From positions 207,235 to 271,234 of the forward strand of contig VXBP01002363.1 in assembly GCA_013400115.1 (NCBI GenBank): 64,000 nt of DNA, written 5' to 3'. The notes beneath the pieces are model-generated. The model was not told the origin of the DNA and ran no database searches. It saw only the letters and a list, made by a program, of their open reading frames with translations. Below are positions 12,399 to 24,182 of this stretch, one piece after another; position 1 is the first letter of the stretch, and every line of letters starts with the position of its first letter. This DNA comes from Rhinopomastus cyanomelas (taxonomy: Eukaryota; Chordata; Aves; Bucerotiformes; Rhinopomastidae). The position numbers and the translations under genes are program-made.

Positions 12399-12545
12399 AC
12401 AGAATCACAGAACATTAGGGATTGGAAGGGACCTCAAAAGATCATCTAGTCCAGTCCCACCCGGGCACAGCAGGATCACCTAGATCAAGTCGCACAGGAA
12501 GATATCCAGGCGTGTTTTAAATGTCTAGCAGTAGTGCCATCAGGT
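12399..12545 (-). mobile_element. CR1 3' fragment
   Basis: On the minus strand this is a young-looking CR1 3' end: AGAATCACAGAACATTAGGG, ATTGGAAGGGACCTC, AGATCATCTAGTCCAGTCCC, then the CAGGATCACCTAGATCAAGT and CAGGAAGATATCCAGG blocks. It is 5'-truncated after about 145 bases and belongs to the same subfamily as the copies at 39.1, 41.2-41.4 and 60.1 kb. Confidence 0.9.
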
Positions 12546-13624
12546 ACAGCTAGCACCTTTCTTTCTGGATAGGCTGCAAGGGAATTATAGATAAAGTACT
12601 TGGCAATTGCATCCAGTCACAACCTGCAGTTGGTGTAAACGACTTGGGTACTTAAGAGTCTTAGTGAGGTGGCCTTTAAAACTATGAAGTGCGGGACAGC
12701 CAAGGTTCTGCAAAGCTCAGCTCTGTCTGGCGTGTCAGAGCTAATCCCTGTGCTTTGCAAAAGGTGCCCGGGAATGCGTCAGGACTCACACAGGCAAAAT
12801 AAGGGTATATCTGACAGGGAAACACCTCTCAGTGCTGCTCGATCCAGTCCTGAAGGTAGGGAAGGAATGTCTCCTCCTGGATATGCATCTATGAGCACCT
12901 TCTGCCCTTTTCCCTGAGAAGCCACGTTCTCATGCTGTGTCCTGATCTGACAAACTTCAGCTCACAAAGCAGTGATCTACAGCAGTTTTACATGTTTGTT
13001 TTTCTCCAAGAGCTCAACTTAGCCAAACAGAGAAGCTTTTCTTGCTTCTTGCTTGCATTGCTTTTTTTTCTTTGCCCTTGTGTCCTCTCGAGTGACCCAG
13101 CCACCTGTGTTTCTTACTCAGACCAAGCCTGTCCAGAACTGCCTGCAGCAGGACTCAGCATGTCCTGATGAGGATATATATCTGGCTGCTAGGGGAAAGT
13201 TCAGAGCTAAGCATCTTCCAGGAATCCCCTAGCTCCTAGAGCTGAGATCCAAGTGTTGTGGTGCAGCCCACCCCGGGATGACAGCCAGATCTGTAATTAA
13301 AGATCCCACATCATCCTTACCTGCGGCGGCAGGAACAGACACAGCAGTCAGAGAGCATGTCTTATTCGTAGGTCGAGTGGATTGAATGTTGAGTGGATTT
13401 TCCTGGAGAGAAATTATGCCAAGGGCTCCACTAATGGTCCTGTACAAACTCAAACAGGTCAGCTTCCTGCACATAAAAGGAGTTCAAATCATGCTGCACC
13501 ACATGAAGCCACCTGCGCAGGTTCTTGTGGCTTTCCCAAGGCAGGAACAGGAGCAGACCCTCCCTGAAGCATGCCAGGAATGGAAGAAAGAGTGTCAATT
13601 ACAGAGTTTATACTGTTTACACAG

Positions 13625-13865
13625 TTTATTAGGGTTGGAAGGGGCCTTCAAAGGCCATTGAGTCCAACCCTCCTGCTCAAACAGGATACACATTACTGAA
13701 AACCATAACTGCCTAAAAGCCTAAATCACACTACACAAAAAACACATCAAGACAGGTCTGAAATATCTCTGGGGAAGTGGACTCCACCACCTCCCTGGGA
13801 AATGCATTCCAATATTTACTAACGCTTACTGTAAAGACGTTTTTGCTCATATTGAGATGAAACTA
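13625..13865 (-). mobile_element. Older CR1 fragment
   Basis: Minus-strand CR1 landmarks are TTAGGGTTGGAAGGGGCCTT, GTCCAACCCTCCTGCTCAAA, CACCACCTCCCTGGGAAATG and CATTCCAATATTTACT. The subfamily differs from the copy at 12.4 kb and is more diverged. No open frame remains. Confidence 0.82.
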
Positions 13866-15754
13866 TGCCAGATGATCAAGGAAACCATTTTATTTTGACG
13901 TTAAGAAGAAAACTGCACAAAATGTGTGCCAGAGACCAAAGCCCATTCTTAACTGAGATCTGTGAAGCAACCTTCAGCTGTGAGCATGGAAGGGGTGGCT
14001 CAGCAGCTTCCCTCCCAGTGCTACTCTGGGCTATAGCTATTACATGAACAGGGAGAGGGAAACAGGGCTACCCTCCAAGAGCTACCTCCAAGATGTGTTA
14101 ACATCTGGATTCCTACCAGTCCATAGTTTTCATGAAGGTTTTTCAGCTCTACTCTGGTTTTGATTTCCATGGTATCTCTGTTAGTGGCCCAAACTTCAGA
14201 TGTATTGCATAATCTTCACTGAACACAGTTGCTCCACTACCTGCTGCTGTTCTGTTGAACTCATTGGGGATAACACATCATTTTCTGTCTTTCTAATCAT
14301 CTGGATGTCATTCAGAAAGCTGGGACAAGGAGACTTTTTTCCCTAGGCATCTGCTTTCTGTGGTAGCAGACAAACCTCAAGCCTTATAGTACTACTTGCA
14401 CATAGCACTTATATAGCTTTACATCATCAAAGTGCTGTACTAGCATTAAGTAATTATCTCTCTCCCTAATGGCCATTAATGCTGGCCTTTTATGAACCTC
14501 CCCCAGCTCCCTGAGGTTCATATCTAATACGGCAATAAGCTGCTCAAAGGGAGTGGCTGGTTATCTTGCAAGTCTGTGGGCTTGGATGTGTAATGAGGCT
14601 TCAGAGCAGAGGCCAGATGCCCTGGAGTATCAGAAACCTGTGGCCGTGGACCAGGTCATGCACTTGGGAGTATCCATTAGAAAGGCATGGAAATGAGTAA
14701 GTGATACCGTGATCTTGAACTGGAGACCAGAGAAGGAAACTTTGGCTGCTGAGAGGATGCATGCACTGATTGCTCTATTTATTACCAGGATACTGCTGCA
14801 AAATAAAAGAGCAAAGCAGTGGGAATAACGTGTCAATGTAGGTATGGGGAGTTGATCTAGGGAGAGAAAAAGAGAGCTAGAAACGTCAAGCAAAGCCAGA
14901 CAGCCATGGCAATGGGATAAAGAGGCCAGACTGCAGGTCTATGAAGCATTACAATAACATGGAGAAAAAGTGAGCTTGGCAGCATCATAGGATTTGAAGA
15001 GAGGAACAGAAGAGGATTTACTTGCATTATTTGCTTGAAAGCAAATCCATCTTCCGGGTTGTGGAGTGTCTCCAGGGGGTGTGCTGCACTGCCACTATTT
15101 AAGGACGCTTCACCCTTAGGGGCCTTTGGAAGATGAACGTGCATGATAGCTGGGCTTCCCCAGCCCTGGCTCCAATGGTAAATGGGGGAAGAAGGGGTGG
15201 GAAGATGACATGGCTGTTTTTGAGAGGACTCAACAGTGGCATGCTCCTGACAAGCATCAGTCCTGCGTGGCTGCTTATTTCTGAAATCTCCAAGACCAGC
15301 TCTTGGCAAATGGAACTGACTGAAACAAACTTTCGGCTTCTCACTAAAGACACGATAACGATTCTTTCCAAAGCCGAGGACATGCCATGTAAACATGGCT
15401 TTGCAATAGAAAAAATGAAGCCAGCGTCCTTTTTTTTTTTTAAGCCTGATTTAATAACATCATTTTGCTTTGACGCTTCTGGCGATGGCTAGTCCTGTAA
15501 AAGAGTTCGGTAGCTGTGGGAATCACATGCTGTTCTACAGTGGCATAGCACAGATCACAGCCACTCCGTGTTATGCAAAGGATTTCTGTCAGACTGGACA
15601 CACTCTGCTTCCTATGGCATCAGTAGCACGATCCCTCTGTGCTTGGCTTTAAATCATTTTGCTCTATCAGCAAATAACAGGGTACGGCTCACTGCAGACC
15701 AGGAAGACTCGGCTTTGTGTTCACTTACTCTGCAGCTTCAGAGCGGGGCATTTC

Positions 15755-15812
15755 CCTGCCTGCCTGCATTTGTTTTCTCATCTGTGAAATGGGAATTTTA
15801 ATCCTAATCAGT
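15755..15812 (+). repeat. MIR-like SINE fragment
   Basis: TTTGTTTTCTCATCTGTGAA, then ATGGGAATTTTAATCC, follows the well-conserved MIR core TTTCCTCATCTGTAAAATGG and its downstream A/T-rich part. Only about 55 bases are recognisable, and the flanks are too diverged to delimit. Confidence 0.45.
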
Positions 15813-16554
15813 TTGTGAAGGAAGGAGAAAGGGATAGTCAGAGGCAATGCTTTAAAATGTAGTAGTCAGTCTCATGTGTTAGACCAGACATTGGAAGGGG
15901 CTTGTGGTGCAGTTTAATTGATTATAGTGAGCTGGTAAGTGCAAAAAACATTTGCTCTCAAAAATGGGGCACCCTGTTTGAAGCTAAATGAATACCTCTG
16001 CAAAGAATACCTTCCTATCTAGGAGTGTAGCTGAGCCAGAGTGTGGTATCCATGCATTTCTGGGCATTGCTTGGTTCTTCTTTTTCCCTCAGAACTAATT
16101 TTGTTATTAACTATTACTGGAATAATTTTTAGCAAAAGATGTGGCTGACATGACGCACAGGATGGAAGGAATGCTTTGGATTCCACCACATGAGCTAAGC
16201 CAAGACTGTTCTCACATCCAGCAGTTGACTCTGCATGTCACTGCACTGGCAGTTCTTCACTAGGATGTGTCTAGAGGAAAGCAAAGACCTCGACCTCATT
16301 TCAGCTTATTAGCACTGAGATGGTACTATTGGCTTGTCTGCTTTCAGGGGCAGATCTTCAAGCGGTGTAAATCGGGGCCCTCCCGATTCAAGCAGTGCTG
16401 CTCTTGTACTGTTTGTGATTCTGAACTGCTGTGGGACCTGTTCAAAAGGGAGCTAACTGTGCTCAATACATTGTTCCACCTGTAATCTCAAATGATCTTG
16501 CAATACTCAGGATATTGCACATGTAGAGAGCGCTGCAATAAGTAATCATTTTGG

Positions 16555-16634
16555 AATTGCTGGAAAACTAAAGAGTTGGTGCCGCTTAAAGGAGAATAAA
16601 ATAAGCATTAGCACAAACCAGTTTTTCCAGCAAT
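16555..16634. repeat. Inverted repeat with about 50-base spacer
   Basis: ATTGCTGGAAAAC near 16555 is mirrored by GTTTTTCCAGCAAT ending near 16634. The arms are 13-14 bases and differ by one extra T in the right arm. Because it is intronic it would be transcribed and could form a stem-loop. It may equally be chance, since the arms lie in AT-rich sequence and no element was identified around them. Confidence 0.5.
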
Positions 16635-18460
16635 CAGGTTTGATGTATGTCCTGTTCTGTTGATAACATTTCCTCAGAGCCCTTCACAAGAAGGGAAAGC
16701 AAGTTTTATAAGCTGGGAATGCAGGAAAGAGCTAAAAATTGCAGCCAGGCTTTCAAAGGAACAAACAAAGAAAAACATATTTCCATTTCCATGGGAGAAC
16801 ATCCTCGGGAGTTCAAAGCAGCAAGCTGAGAACATGCCAGCCAGCCCATCTCTAAATAGAAGGTGCAATGAACTGTTGGTTTGTCTTCACCCACTGCAGT
16901 TCTGAACACCTCTGTGCTTAGGAAAGAAAGATGTTCCTGAGATTTTTAAAAGCTCTTTAAGAAAAGATTTTGAAAATCTTTTTTGAGAGAGTGTCTGTTT
17001 CAGAGTTAGAAGAAGGGTTGGTCTGCAGACTTCTCAGCACGAAATTGCAAGCCCCGGTCCAAATTCTGTCCAACCTCAGAGAAGTCAAACTTGCACCCTT
17101 GGTGCAGAAAGCCTGCTAAGCCTCACACCCATGTCACACCCCATTCCAACACACCTCTCTAGCACTGTGTCCTTTCCACCACTGCAGTGTCTCTGTGCTG
17201 GCCCTTCCCCACTCTGGTTCTGCTTTAGTCAGGCAAAGGAACCTGTAGCAGCCTGGGAAAGCTTTAGTCTGGACAAGAAACATTTCTATCTAAGCAAGCA
17301 CAACAGTCTTACTCAGAATGACCAGACATATGCTGGAAACCTGCATACTAGGTATCTTCTCCTTTGATCCTTCATAGGACCAGAGAGATTTCTGCCTGTT
17401 TGATTCAGTGGCAGGGTGACAAAGTGATTAGCACGTGTGTTTTTGGTGTCCTTAATGAGACAAGCAGCCTCACAGCAGTGCTCTTTCTCATCACCACTAA
17501 AACATTGGGCACTTGACCCCCAGCAGAAATGGGTGCTGAAGGCTTGCAGCCATCCTGCTCCCAGCACCGGCTGCTCTTAGCAATTAGCTGTTTCCCCACA
17601 GATGGTGCTTCTTATATAGAAGGACAGAACAGAGGGAAACTTGTCCTGCTCAGAGACACTCTTTCAGAAATCTAGTGAATCTGAAGGTAGATCCATCTGC
17701 TTTCAAACTGTTTGCGTGTGTCCTGCAAACCTGCTGGATACTTGCTGGATTCATGTGTCCTAGGAATGGGTAGACCCTGGCTGATAAAGGCCTTTTCCAC
17801 GGCTTTGCACATCCCGTGGGACTTTGACAGTGGGCTGTTCCATTTACAGATTCTCCGAAGGGGCTGATTCTCCTGCCTCCATTAAATGCTGGGCATAGCC
17901 CTGCCTGTGAAAGCCTGTTCTCTACAACCAGCTCTTCTCTTTGCAGTGTGGTCCTGCAGTCATTCGGGTATTCAAAGCACTCTTTGAAAAGGCCTGTAGC
18001 ACAGTTTTATGAGCAGAGAAGTCCTTCGTGAAATCAGGTGATGTGCAGAAATCCTTATCAAAGAGAGACAAAGCTCACGCTGAGTTTCTGATGGGTGCCC
18101 CAGAGCACTGAGGCCCTGCAAAACTCAGCGGCGCACGTTGCTGAACAGGTTCATCAGACTCCAGGGGTGGAATATGCTCTTGGCATTCTGTCATTTGATT
18201 TCTTTACAAGCCCCTTTTGGGAGGAGAGGACATCATTTATCTTGATACAATTCACTCCCTATCTGCCATGATAACCAGGTGGGATTGGCAGGTCAGCCCA
18301 TGGGTGGTATGGGAGGCAGTAGCCAGCCCAGCTTTTTCGAAGGGCTCCTTGCAAATGTAGCTCACAGGGAGGCCTTGTGTTTGTCCACACCATGGCAGGG
18401 CTGACCCCTTTCCGTGGGCTTGCATCACTCAGATTTCCTTGTGCCTTTGCCCTCACCCAG

Positions 18461-18619
18461 GTTGGAGGACACACCATGCTGCCTATTCGCTGGATGCCTC
18501 CAGAGAGCATCATGTACAGGAAGTTCACAACAGAGAGTGATGTCTGGAGCTTCGGCGTGATCCTCTGGGAGATCTTCACCTATGGAAAGCAGCCATGGTT
18601 TCAGCTCTCAAACACAGAG
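18461..18619 (+). CDS. NTRK3: NTRK3 (TrkC) penultimate coding exon, kinase subdomains VIII-X
   Basis: This exon is part of TrkC, the neurotrophin-3 receptor tyrosine kinase, a single-pass membrane protein of neurons. It is 159 bases, exactly 53 codons, phase 0 at both ends. The acceptor is CCTCACCCAG/GTT and the donor is GAG/gtacaa. The translation starts VGGHTML and contains PIRWMPPES (the substrate-binding P+1 loop and the Trk form of the APE motif), TTESDVWSFGVILWEIFTYG (the subdomain IX aspartate and following helix) and QPWFQLSNTE. The activation-loop tyrosines belong to an upstream exon not seen here. Known alternative kinase-insert isoforms add residues exactly at this acceptor. The reading frame is intact and no key residue is missing. 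Confidence 0.97.
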
Positions 18620-21241
18620 GTACAACAGTGCTGACACCTTAGCTGGAAACTGTTCTTTTAACCTTCTCTCCTTTCCAGAGTGCTACAAAGCAGTTTGTAC
18701 CTGGATGGTCCCCCACGCCTCAGCACTCTCTCACGATGGGAGACCTGTCATGATCTGTTTCAGAGCTGAGGCATGCAGTAGCCAAAGGGCTCTGCCAAAG
18801 CCACATACTGCTTCATTCTCAGTCTCTTCTAAATTCTGACATATCTCTGAAATAGCCAGCACTGATAAATTCTTGGGGATACACCCAAAATACAGCTAGT
18901 GGGTCTAAGTTATTCTCATGCTCTGTATTTCCTTTGTCTTTATAGCTGAGGCTCTTACTGCAGCCTCCAGTTTGTAACAACGTGTTGGAAGCCAGTTATA
19001 TAGCAGGTGGCACATTTCCATGGGGCTGTTTGTCAGAGGGGTGTCTATGATACGGTTTGTCCCAGTTCACTGAAAGTGGAACCCAAGGGGCTGCTTTGCC
19101 CTTGTCTCTTTGAGCAGCAGAAGTTGCAGCCCATCAGTGTAAGGCTGCATTGTAAAAGTGTTGAGTGAAGGCTGGCTGGGATTAGCAAGGTGTCAGAACG
19201 GATGTTCGAGGCGGATCAGCAGAAATGCATTGGAAGATGTTTTGCTCAGACTAGCAGGGGGTATTACAGAAGAGGCATAAGATGCATTGACACAGCTGTG
19301 TGTGGAACCTTGCACATTTTTATCCTACTGTGTATCTAATGGATTTTGGAAATTTCACCTTTTGTAATGAGAAATGTGCATTTTCTGCTTTCTGGCTACA
19401 GATCCCTTAATTAAGTGAGTTGCAGAGATGGCAAATCCAAGGTGTTGCTTTACAGCTCTAATACTTGCTCATTCGTGTGCTCAATGGGGCCTGACTGTAT
19501 ATCCCAGAGTAGCACACGCAAACATTTTAGAGACACAAACAATGGAATCGACAGCGACAGAAGTTATTTGTCACGCTATTTAATGAGCTGCTCTTGCATT
19601 TCCCTGGGAGGGTAAATACAAACACACTCAAACGAGCACATGTAGCTTGTATGGGGGAGACAGGCACTCTGGGATTTGACAGCTCAGCTACTCTCGTGCT
19701 TTCTGCCTCAGTTTCCTTTGCAGGGCAGTAGGACTGAGAACAGTCCTGCTTAACCTTAAGGGAGGCTGATCTGCAAAGATGCAGCTGTATTTGGTTTCTT
19801 TGTTACCATCCTTGGAAAGAGTCTTTCCTATTGCTGCGTCCACCTTTTTCTGCAAGCTGAGGGCTCTCACCCCAAACCAAGGTTAACCAAGTCTGTCCCA
19901 AGCTTCAGGCTACCAGGACTGGACCGTGAGCAATAGCAAGGCTGGTCCAGCATCAGCATTGCAAGGCTGGGATGTCCATTTCTTGCTCCCCACGGCCTAA
20001 TACTCCCAGAGCATTTTTAGCAGATTTGTTTTCAAGGACCCTTCCTGAACAGAGGAATGAAGCAGGGCACCACCTCAGCTGCAAGCCTCAGCCAGTCTGT
20101 TGACTTCTGTCTATGCCCTTCCTTGGCCCTGGAGAGACAGGGCCAACTGCAGGGCTCGGGTCCATGTCCAGGATGTCATGTCAGAAGCCATAACTCACGT
20201 CTTCTTACAAGTTATGGCTGGCAGTGGCTTCTTTGCATGCTGTGTCTTCACCTGCTTTCAGCAGGCCCTAATCTCTCCCCACTGTATTTATATGCAAACA
20301 GTAGAGCGATAAGTATCTGTTGAGCTGTGTGGCAGGGCCATTACTATTCATAAATGATAAATCCCAAACACCCCTTGCTGGGTGGCTTCCCTCAACACGC
20401 TGCTTGGGATCTGTGTTTATCTGCAGAGCGTGGCAGGTCACTTGAACACTGAGATGCTGGGGCTCATCAACTCCAGCCAAGGAGGCCAGGAGGTAATAGC
20501 AGCTCTCTGGCAAATCACACCTCCCTTTTCTTCGCATCCATCCCTCCAGTGAACAAAGGACAGACGCCTCGGGGTGTCCTTGCCAATGGCATCTCTTCTG
20601 AAGTGACTTTAATGCTATCCAAGAGCTCACATTTGTCTCGTTAGCAGCACCAAGCTAACAGTGTGGTAGCAGTGCACATCTCTTTTTCTCCATGACAGAT
20701 GTGATTTGAGACGAAATTTCATTCTTTCAGCTGCTTTTCTGTGCCAGGATGAGGCAAAGCTGCTCTTGGAGATGGGGTTAGGAAAAGATGCTCAGAACGC
20801 TCCTTTGTAGAACCTCCTGGGCTTTGCAATGGAGAGGGCTCTTGGTTTTCAGGGAAGAAAAACATAACTTCCGCTATGAAAAATAGCCATTTGGGAATGT
20901 GGAGGCTTTCCCCCCACCTTCAATAGCAGGAAAAACTGACATAAATTAAAACTCCGTTTCATCTGCTTGTGACCTCCTGTTTGGAGAGTGCATTGAGGTG
21001 GGCAGATGCCGAATGAGGAAGCTTTTAGGGAAGTGAAAGACTGCAGCTGGAGACAAACTTTTCACTGCAGAAGTGTCACTAACAACACACAAACTGGAGG
21101 GTGCTGAGGATCTGCAGACCTCTTGGCATCCTGGCACTCCCATTCACTCCACAGTACAACACCAGGCAACAAGTAGCCAATACAGGGCATCGTCCAGGAG
21201 CCGTTTGACTGGTCTGCAACATCTTGTTTTCTTTCTTTCAG
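18620..21241 (+). other. NTRK3: NTRK3 last intron
   Basis: This is 2622 bases of intron between the two recognised coding exons, with GT at 18620 and AG at 21240-21241 preceded by CTTTCTTTC. It contains no convincing repeat apart from a weak MIR-like scrap near 19700-19722 (CTGCCTCAGTTTCC), and no further exon was recognised. Its open frames are short and overlap on both strands. Confidence 0.93.
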
Positions 21242-21427
21242 GTCATTGAGTGCATTACCCAAGGCCGAGTTTTGGAAAGGCCTCGAGTCTGTCCCAAGGA
21301 GGTTTACGACATCATGTTGGGCTGCTGGCAGAGAGAACCTCAGCAACGGCTCAACATCAAGGAGATCTACAAGATCCTTCATGCTCTGGGCAAGGCCGCA
21401 CCAATCTACCTGGACATCCTTGGCTAG
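21242..21427 (+). CDS. NTRK3: NTRK3 (TrkC) terminal coding exon with stop
   Basis: The exon encodes 61 residues and a TAG stop at 21425-21427. It begins VIECITQGRVLERPRVCPKE and covers kinase subdomains X-XI, including MLGCWQREP and the conserved arginine of QQRLNIKEI. It ends with PIYLDILG, whose tyrosine is the phospholipase C-gamma docking site shared by all Trk receptors. The segment KILHALGKA before the tail distinguishes TrkC from TrkB and TrkA, so the assignment is to NTRK3 rather than its paralogs. The acceptor is TTTCTTTCAG/GTC, phase 0, matching the preceding exon. Nothing appears damaged. Confidence 0.97.
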   Translation, partial: VIECITQGRVLERPRVCPKEVYDIMLGCWQREPQQRLNIKEIYKILHALGKAAPIYLDILG

Positions 21428-21452
21428 CAGTGGCCACCTGTCAAAAGTCCCT

Positions 21453-21482
21453 GCTCCTTCCTTCCTTCCCTCTCCCCCTCCC
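21453..21482 (+). repeat. CTTC-rich polypyrimidine tract
   Basis: A nearly pure C/T run (CTCCTTCCTTCCTTCCCTCT and onward) begins about 25 bases after the NTRK3 stop codon. In mRNA it would be a candidate binding site for polypyrimidine-binding proteins, which is inference. It may simply be a simple-sequence expansion. Confidence 0.7.
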
Positions 21483-24176
21483 AAGTCCTTTGCCCCTCAG
21501 CTCCCAAGCAAACATCTTCATATAAACTCAAGTGCCTGCTACTTATACAACACTGAAACGAACAAACAGAACGAAAAGAAAACCAACAGAATTCCCACAG
21601 AACAACAACCTGTAAGGCAGTTTGGCTTATATATATTTATAGATATCTCTCTATATATAACTTCCACACCAATACAGGAAAAAACTGCTGTTACAGAAAA
21701 TGATAAGACTTTAAAAAAACAATAAGAAACAAAAAAAGAAGAAAGTCTATGTATCATTAAAAAGAGAAAAAAAGGAGAAGGTATCTTCCCCCCAGCAATG
21801 AAGCAGTGAACTGGAACCCTGCTGTGAGTGTGGTTCCGGCTGCAGGGCAGGGCTCTAGAGAGGCTATGGCAGCGATGCCATCTCAGGGTAGGAGCCCTGG
21901 GAGGAAGGCCTTGCCCTGGTTGTATGATATGCACTGACTGTGTGACATCAGTCCTCCCTTTGCATCCTTGTCTCCCTCTCAGCCCACAGGTGAAGGGTGC
22001 GAAGCCAGGGCAGTACCCCTGGATGAACTGTCTTTTACCAACAGCTTCCCTGCCTCCTTCCCAGTCCTCCCCCATCCCTCTCTGCCGTTTTTTCGTCCCT
22101 CCAACAGTTCAGGACAATTTTTCTAATTTGCTGATTCTTAACTGTATAGACTCAAGGCTTTTGAACACACAGTCAAAGGATTGTGGCACCTACGGGTAAA
22201 ACACACACTGGGACCCAGCTGCCCTCCTGCAGACTGCAAGCCAGCCTACCCCGACCTCCCTCCTGCTCTGCATCAGCCACCACCAGGACTGGGAGAGCAG
22301 TGGGACCAAAGTGGCTGAGCGAGGGAGTCGAGGGAGGGTCTTGGAGACCCAGTTCCAAATCATTCCCAACACATTTCAGTGCGTGAGACAGGTGTGCTGT
22401 TGGCTCAGGGCACCCAGCACAGGAGGCAACTTTGGGAGGAACAATGCCCCATTCCCTCCCCTCCTATTTCTCCCTATCCTTCATGTTTGCTAATGGCCAC
22501 GGGAGTTTTCCTCACCCCTCAGCTGGCTGCATCACAGTCAAATTTGTTCCTGGTGTAAAATTTCAGTAGGCAGGGTTGGATCACTGTTCCCCTCATGGGG
22601 GAAAGGCTGCAGCGTGTGCACAGCTGGGAGTGTGCCTGCATCCCAGCTGGACCCACCTATGGGGTCAGCATATCCTCATCTTCCTCCCCATCATCTTCCC
22701 TTCCCCATCCTTGATCCCTGCCTCATTCCAAGCCTCAGGCGCAAGCCAGTGGAGACAAGGATGAAGCCAAGGCTTGTGAGATGGCTGGGAACCTACCAAC
22801 ACCTGCCTGCAGTCCCCTTGCCATTCTCCTCACGTCCCCATCCCCTGAAAGGATTGATGCATCTGCCTTTGAGCTGTTGTGAAATGCAGAGGCTGAAGAA
22901 TAGCTCCACAGGCAGCCCTGGGAGCGGGGAGGAGGGGAAGGTGCCTTTAGGAGCAGACGGCTCAGCGGATGGCCGCAGCGGCCAGCCTTGCATCCCAATG
23001 AGGATAAAGGCCTGACACATAGCGACAGCAACTGGGTCATGGGGACAGCAAGGGAGAGAAATAATCTTCCCTGTAGCCCATCTCCCTTGAGCAAGGAATA
23101 TTCCCAACTTGACGTAAGGCTGGATCTGATGCTGAATCCCATCCATCCAAGCTGGGTTGAGAATGCAAAACTTTTCTGGGTCTTTTTTTCATGGAGGATG
23201 AGGGTGAACCTCAGCCTGGCAGGTCCTCTCAGGAGGCAAGGAGTGGGCAGTGCAGGCATTGGCAAGGCAAGTTTGAGAAGGCAACAACATCAGGCACAAA
23301 AATAGTCTTTGCTTGGGGTGCAATGCTTTCCTGGGGTGCAGATGGGGGGAAGAGGCAATGGAGAAAAGATCTTGGATCCTTCCCCATAGTTGGAGTAGTG
23401 TTCAGGACAGAATGCAAGGGATGGTGTGTGACTCTGGTTATAGCTAGCTACTGAAAGCAATTCTCCTCAACCCATTTGCCTCTCTACCCATGGCTTAGGC
23501 ACAACCTAGCTTACGGTTTCAGACAGAGGCAGGGCACAGTGCTACGAAGAGTTTTGTGGTGGCAGCAGTAGCCGTGGGATTATTCTGTGCTTGTGTAAAG
23601 AACAGCACATGCTAAGGGTTGGTGGTGATGGGTGGCATCATGTAAGAGGAAGGATGCAACCCTTCCTCTGCATGTTAGCGAGATCTGAGCTAGTGGGATA
23701 GAAGAGGCTGGTTAAAGCGTTGCTAGCCCTGGCCTGGATCACTTTGTATGCAGAGACTGTAGCTAAAAGGACTGGAAATTCTGTGTAAGGGGAGAACTAG
23801 TGGTGGCTATTAATCGTCCAATGTCTCCTAAAGAAAACTCTTCCCTGGGGCTGCCTATCCCTTACCACAAATGACTTCTTGGTCTTGTGATTCCCAAGTA
23901 TTGTGCCAGATTGCAGAAGGTCATGGTTTTGTCTCCTGCTTCTTGATCTCATGTTCTTATTTCTTTCTTGACCAATGTCAGGGGCCTTTTCAACTATCAA
24001 ATCATCTACAGACATTGCGTTCCCATAGCAGATTACGTGGCCCTGTCACCGTTCTGCAACAGTAGCCACAACCTCCTTTCCTTCCTTCTCTCCTCCTTCC
24101 CCTTCCCACCAGCACCACTGCCCTCTCCCTTTTCCTGCCATCAGGACACAGCATGGGCAGGTGCTGCATGGCCAGG

Positions 24177-24182
24177 AATAAA
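24177..24182 (+). terminator. Possible internal polyadenylation hexamer
   Basis: AATAAA in the context GCCAGGAATAAATAATCC is followed within 50 bases by a G/T-containing stretch (GATGGGATGTGGCTG). It would give a 3' UTR of about 2.8 kb. No transcript evidence is available, and similar hexamers at 25602-25607 and 26400-26405 are equally unproven. Confidence 0.3.

Larger units (their letters stand above)
1..18460 (+). other. NTRK3: NTRK3 intron (3' part) upstream of the penultimate coding exon
   Basis: This stretch precedes a clear TrkC kinase exon and ends in a good acceptor: a pyrimidine-rich tract followed by CAG at 18458-18460. No other exon of the gene could be recognised by eye. I looked in particular for a small in-frame exon encoding the known kinase-domain insert (a 14-residue insert in mammals, a 25-residue insert reported for avian TrkC) and saw no convincing candidate, but a diverged 40-75 bp exon would be easy to miss. 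The open frames inside are short, overlapping on both strands and unlike known proteins. The rest is unique intronic sequence broken up by the repeats listed separately. The intron's 5' end lies outside the window. Confidence 0.85.

Noticed and set aside
14857..15396. Open frame of 179 codons on the minus strand inside the NTRK3 intron
   Set aside because: The product resembles no family, competing frames exist on the opposite strand, and it lies in intronic DNA with no promoter or terminator context.
21539..22075. Open frame of 178 codons antisense to the start of the 3' UTR
   Set aside because: Its composition follows the A-rich and purine-rich + strand (long F/S/L runs in antisense) and no domain is visible. 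It is most likely an artefact of base composition.
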